A stretch of DNA of 64,000 nt from Laceyella sacchari (lineage in GTDB: Bacteria > Bacillota > Bacilli > Thermoactinomycetales > Thermoactinomycetaceae), in NCBI RefSeq assembly GCF_004343255.1, contig NZ_SMDD01000003.1:521038-585037 (forward strand). Reading direction: 5' to 3'. Made by a program: the position numbers and the translations under genes. Under the pieces are notes generated by a model. That model searched no databases. It was not told the DNA's origin and saw only the letters and a program-made list of their open reading frames with translations. This document shows positions 61,810 through 64,000 of the stretch, in pieces. How positions within the stretch are numbered: position 1 is the stretch's first letter; each line of letters opens with the position of its first letter.

Positions 61810-62097
61810 TTACTCCTTTGCCGCCAATTCGGGATGGCGCTCCAGCTGTTGTTCCCAGTGAATAATGGCGCTCTCAATCGGTTGCTGCCCCGCCGTCGTC
61901 AACGTCAACCAACCCCGTTGTTCCATTTCGTTAAACAACTTGGTCTGAACCCGGTTCACTTCGTATAAACACTGTTCAAGCGTTTGCCGCAACTCCTCGT
62001 TCGCGCTGATGTGCTGTGCTTGCAGATAGTGCTGGCTCAATGTCCGCTCTGTGGTCAAAAGGTCGCGAATCATGTCTCGCATCACCCATTCCATCAT
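61810..62097 (-). CDS. CotF-like spore coat protein, 95 aa
   Basis: ATG 62097 follows GGAGG by 6 nt (alternative 62094). The product is a helical bundle (MRDMIRDLLTTERTLSQHYL; ESAIIHWEQQLERHPEL) of the CotF-type spore coat domain. It lies 5 bp upstream of the glutamate-synthase-like gene, so they are cotranscribed. Confidence 0.65.
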   Translation of the reverse strand: MMEWVMRDMIRDLLTTERTLSQHYLQAQHISANEELRQTLEQCLYEVNRVQTKLFNEMEQRGWLTLTTAGQQPIESAIIHWEQQLERHPELAAKE

Positions 62098-62139
62098 CGA
62101 CATCCTCCTTGTAAGATAACTTCATTTTCACTTGACCTT

Positions 62140-62355
62140 TCAATGTTGCATCCGCGTTTGTCCGCTATGGTTGCGCAATTGGTCGATTAATTGTTGCAGA
62201 TGCTGCTTGTGCATTGTTAAAGCCTCGGTCAGCAATGGCTCCCATTCCGTCTCGTTCCCTTCATTGATGGCCGCTTGCGTTTTCTTGATCGACAATGCCT
62301 CCAACTCCAGCAGTTCCTCCAATTTCAACAATTCCTCTTGTGTGAGTTGCTCCAT
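62140..62355 (-). CDS. Spore coat-associated small helical protein, 71 aa
   Basis: ATG 62355 starts a 71-aa protein with repeated Leu-rich helices (TQEELLKLEELLELEALS; HKQHLQQLIDQLRNHSGQ) like the N-terminal half of CotF-type proteins. It is the first gene of the unit that runs into the CotF-like gene and the flavoprotein. Confidence 0.6.
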   Translation of the reverse strand: MEQLTQEELLKLEELLELEALSIKKTQAAINEGNETEWEPLLTEALTMHKQHLQQLIDQLRNHSGQTRMQH

Positions 62356-62448
62356 CTGTTACCCTCCTTATGCCGGCATAACTCAACTTTTATCAATCGC
62401 TCTGCTTATCAATTAGTATGGATATTTCCTCTTCATCTTATGTGCAAC

Positions 62449-62475
62449 AAAAAAAGCCCCGCAGGGCTTTATCTG
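62449..62475 (-). terminator. Terminator of the 94-aa gene
   Basis: AAAGCCCTGCGGGGCTTTTTTTG on the minus strand is a short stem followed by seven T. Confidence 0.75.
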
Positions 62476-62482
62476 ATGGTAA

Positions 62483-62767
62483 TCATTTTTTTCTCGGTAA
62501 GCGCTGTTTGCCTTGCAAAATGTCCAAACCCAGCGCGGGATTGGATTGCACCTGGTCGGCAAATCGCTGAAGCTGGCCCATGTCGACGTCGGCTTGCGTC
62601 ACTTTCATCAGATATTCCAACACCGCGTTCATGCCACCTTTATCAAAAGCCTCTTTGGCGCCGTCCATGATTTTGCTCAACTGCTCTTCAGTCAACACCT
62701 TGCGCCCCATGATCGTATTGATCATCTGCGCCAACTCTTTCATAGAAAACTCGTTGTTACGTGGCAT
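62483..62767 (-). CDS. Small helical protein, 94 aa, function unknown
   Basis: ATG 62767 lies 10 nt after AGGAGGG. The product is Met-rich and helical (EFSMKELAQMINTIMGRK, LTEEQLSKIMDGAKEAFDKGG), ending in a short basic tail (QRLPRKK). No domain was recognised. It lies between the coat unit and the microprotein array. Confidence 0.6.
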   Translation of the reverse strand: MPRNNEFSMKELAQMINTIMGRKVLTEEQLSKIMDGAKEAFDKGGMNAVLEYLMKVTQADVDMGQLQRFADQVQSNPALGLDILQGKQRLPRKK

Positions 62768-62958
62768 CTCAATCATTCCCTCCTGTTTGCGCACTCGTTA
62801 CACCATATGCCACGTTTGCCCATCCCGTCCCGGGCATATGCCCAAATCAGCGCGCCCATGCCGTGGAAAATGGACGGATCACCTATCACTTCCAACCGTC
62901 GTGCCGTATATAAAGTTGATAGTACGTTTCTATATCTCAGCGAGAAAGGATGGCTCGC

Positions 62959-63093
62959 ATGACTTACGCATTGAAACATTGCCGCGCCTATTATGCGGCG
63001 CCCCCCGACCGCCTCCATCCGTGGCAGTGCCTGTTGCTCTTTCTTTTGATTATTCCCACCATTTTTGTTTTCGTTGAAAGCTTGTGCTTCTAG
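62959..63093 (+). CDS. Divergent YjcZ-like small protein, 44 aa
   Basis: ATG 62959 has AAAGG 8 to 9 nt upstream. The product has a variable N-terminal half and then HPWQCLLLFLLIIPTIFVFVESLCF. The tail is comparable to the WRQLLIFLLVIATIFVF helix of the downstream YjcZ genes. Membership is inferred from that match only. Confidence 0.5.
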   Translation: MTYALKHCRAYYAAPPDRLHPWQCLLLFLLIIPTIFVFVESLCF

Positions 63094-63240
63094 ACGGAAT
63101 CCCATTTTACCGCAATCTGGACATCCGCCTTTCCCACCGTTTGCACTGGGGCATAGAGTAAATCAACTGCTGATGAAAGTTTAAAGACTTTTATCAACCA
63201 CTCTTTCATTCAGCTAAATCAGATCAAAGGAGGAATCGCT

Positions 63241-63360
63241 ATGAGCGGTTATTATGGTGGCTTTGGCTGGAGACAGCTTCTTATCTTCCTGTTGGTGATT
63301 GCGACGATCTTCGTCTTCGTCGGATGCGGATTCAGCTATAAAGGCGGCGGTTACTGCTAA
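63241..63360 (+). CDS. YjcZ family sporulation microprotein, 39 aa
   Basis: The ATG is preceded by AAGGAGGAATCGCT. The product MSGYYGGFGWRQLL... has a Gly/Tyr N-terminus, one membrane helix (LLIFLLVIATIFVFV) and ends GGGYC, as in the YjcZ family of small spore proteins. It is the first of three close copies in tandem. Confidence 0.85.
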   Translation: MSGYYGGFGWRQLLIFLLVIATIFVFVGCGFSYKGGGYC

Positions 63361-63414
63361 GCTATGTAACTTCGCTTGCAACAGGCCGCATCTCTCCTGA
63401 AAGGGGGTGTAATC

Positions 63415-63525
63415 ATGAGCGGATATTACGGCGGTTTTGGTTGGAGACAGCTCTTGATCTTCCTGTTGGTTATCGCGACCATCTTCGTGTTTGTGGCTGG
63501 TTGCCATGGCAGAGGATATTGCTAA
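63415..63525 (+). CDS. YjcZ family sporulation microprotein, 36 aa, second copy
   Basis: The ATG follows AAAGGGGGTGTAATC. The first 27 residues match the first copy, and the C-terminus is AGCHGRGYC, ending in a cysteine. Confidence 0.85.
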   Translation: MSGYYGGFGWRQLLIFLLVIATIFVFVAGCHGRGYC

Positions 63526-63572
63526 GCTGACGGCAGTGATGACCACATGACCCATCCAAAGGAGGGGTTCTC

Positions 63573-63683
63573 ATGAGCGGATACTACGGCGGTTTTGGCT
63601 GGAGACAGCTCTTGATCTTCCTGTTGGTGATCGCAACCATCTTTGTGTTTGTGGCTGGTTGCTTTGGCAGAGGATATTGCTAA
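63573..63683 (+). CDS. YjcZ family sporulation microprotein, 36 aa, third copy
   Basis: The ATG follows AAAGGAGGGGTTCTC. It is almost identical to the second copy, with AGCFGRGYC at the C-terminus (His to Phe). Confidence 0.85.
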   Translation: MSGYYGGFGWRQLLIFLLVIATIFVFVAGCFGRGYC

Positions 63684-63762
63684 AGCATCTTTGTCGGCAG
63701 ATGCTTCCCAAATAAAATATGCCTAAGCCTCCACCTCCAAAGCGTTGGTGGCCAGGATTGAT

Positions 63763-63796
63763 AAAAGCGCCCTCTAATCAGAGGGCGCTCTTCATT
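63763..63796. terminator. Bidirectional terminator after the YjcZ array
   Basis: AAAGCGCCCTCT pairs with AGAGGGCGCTCTT around a 4-nt loop, between the microprotein array and the converging gene ending at 63795. Confidence 0.8.
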
Positions 63797-64000
63797 ATCT
63801 GCGCAAACGCACATAGGCGCGTATCCCTTTGTCCACCCAGTCCCCCCACCAAACGGGCAACGAATGGAACAAACTTGTCCGCTTTTGTTGCAACAACTGA
63901 TGAAAGCGCTCTGGACGATCTACATATACACGGTTCCGCTTGGCTTGGCGCAATGCCTCCACCGGGCCGTCCACTTCCGTCCCTACCGCATGGATTCCTG
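63795..64000 (-). CDS. C-terminal part of an unknown protein, cut by window end
   Basis: The frame is open from the window end to the TAA at 63795 (68 visible codons). The visible end reads GIHAVGTEVDGPVEALRQAK, then VYVDRPERFHQLLQQK and PVWWGDWVDKGIRAYVRLRR. It is basic with several Trp, and no family was recognised. Confidence 0.5.
   Translation of the reverse strand, partial: GIHAVGTEVDGPVEALRQAKRNRVYVDRPERFHQLLQQKRTSLFHSLPVWWGDWVDKGIRAYVRLRR

Noticed and set aside
63214-63555. 113-aa frame on the minus strand across the YjcZ array
   Set aside because: It is the antisense shadow of the three tandem microprotein genes; its repeated segments come from the repeated genes.

Overview
This 64 kb window looks like a chromosomal segment of an endospore-forming, Gram-positive member of the Bacillota. 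The evidence is a CcpA next to aroA, the ytxG-ytxH-ytxJ genes, YlbF/YlbG, YlaN, YugN, SpoVAD, an RsfA-type prespore regulator, CotF-like coat proteins, YjcZ-type microproteins, a tyrosine T-box and strong AAGGAGG ribosome binding sites with many TTG and GTG starts. The moderately high GC content, the bacterial XPB helicase pair and the mixture of Bacillus-like and unusual gene orders suggest a Thermoactinomycetaceae-like organism (Laceyella or Thermoactinomyces type). That placement is inference and was not tested by any search. No rRNA, tRNA, CRISPR array, prophage or intact insertion sequence was seen.

Layout. 1-9 kb: a secreted cyclic-nucleotide phosphodiesterase/nucleotidase cut by the window start, small sporulation-type genes, a two-repeat RsfA-like regulator, a minD-minE pair without minC, an MFS exporter and ylbG. 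9-13 kb: RicF and a two-gene XPB helicase module. 13-19 kb: a PrcB-like lipoprotein, a coat-like low-complexity protein, mgtE with a CorC/MpfA-type protein, a subtilase whose ribosome binding site lies in a hairpin, and an SPFH protein overlapped by a ribbon-helix-helix protein. 19-28 kb: spoVAD overlapped by a GDSL hydrolase, CBS, M20 peptidase, YugN, Asp23, NYN-domain and Ca2+/H+ antiporter genes, ylaN, and a divergent stand-alone hfq. 28-38 kb: a DNRLRE-DacA fusion, two aminopeptidases (M42, M29), a PTS EIIA, a free-methionine-sulfoxide reductase, Nudix and thioesterase genes, and a lipid kinase with a damaged 5' end. 38-44 kb: holB, trmB, rpsD with a structured leader, and tyrS with a T-box. 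44-49 kb: two tandem class A penicillin-binding proteins. 49-59 kb: acsA, mtnN, ccpA, a long SseB-like protein, and the nagZ-ytxG-ytxH-(34 aa ORF)-ytxJ-aroA operon. 59-64 kb: a 173-bp palindromic element, an isocitrate/isopropylmalate-type dehydrogenase, a glutamate-synthase-like flavoprotein with two CotF-like genes, and an array of YjcZ-type microproteins.

Together the genes serve cell-wall building and turnover (two class A PBPs, a DacA fusion, NagZ), sporulation and germination (RsfA, SpoVAD, coat proteins, YjcZ), septum placement (MinD/MinE), carbon control (CcpA, EIIA, AcsA), translation (S4, TyrRS, TrmB) and peptide turnover. No single large unknown island stands out. The most unusual points are the minD-minE pair, the DNRLRE-DacA fusion, the palindromic element upstream of the dehydrogenase, the microprotein array and the variant Hfq.
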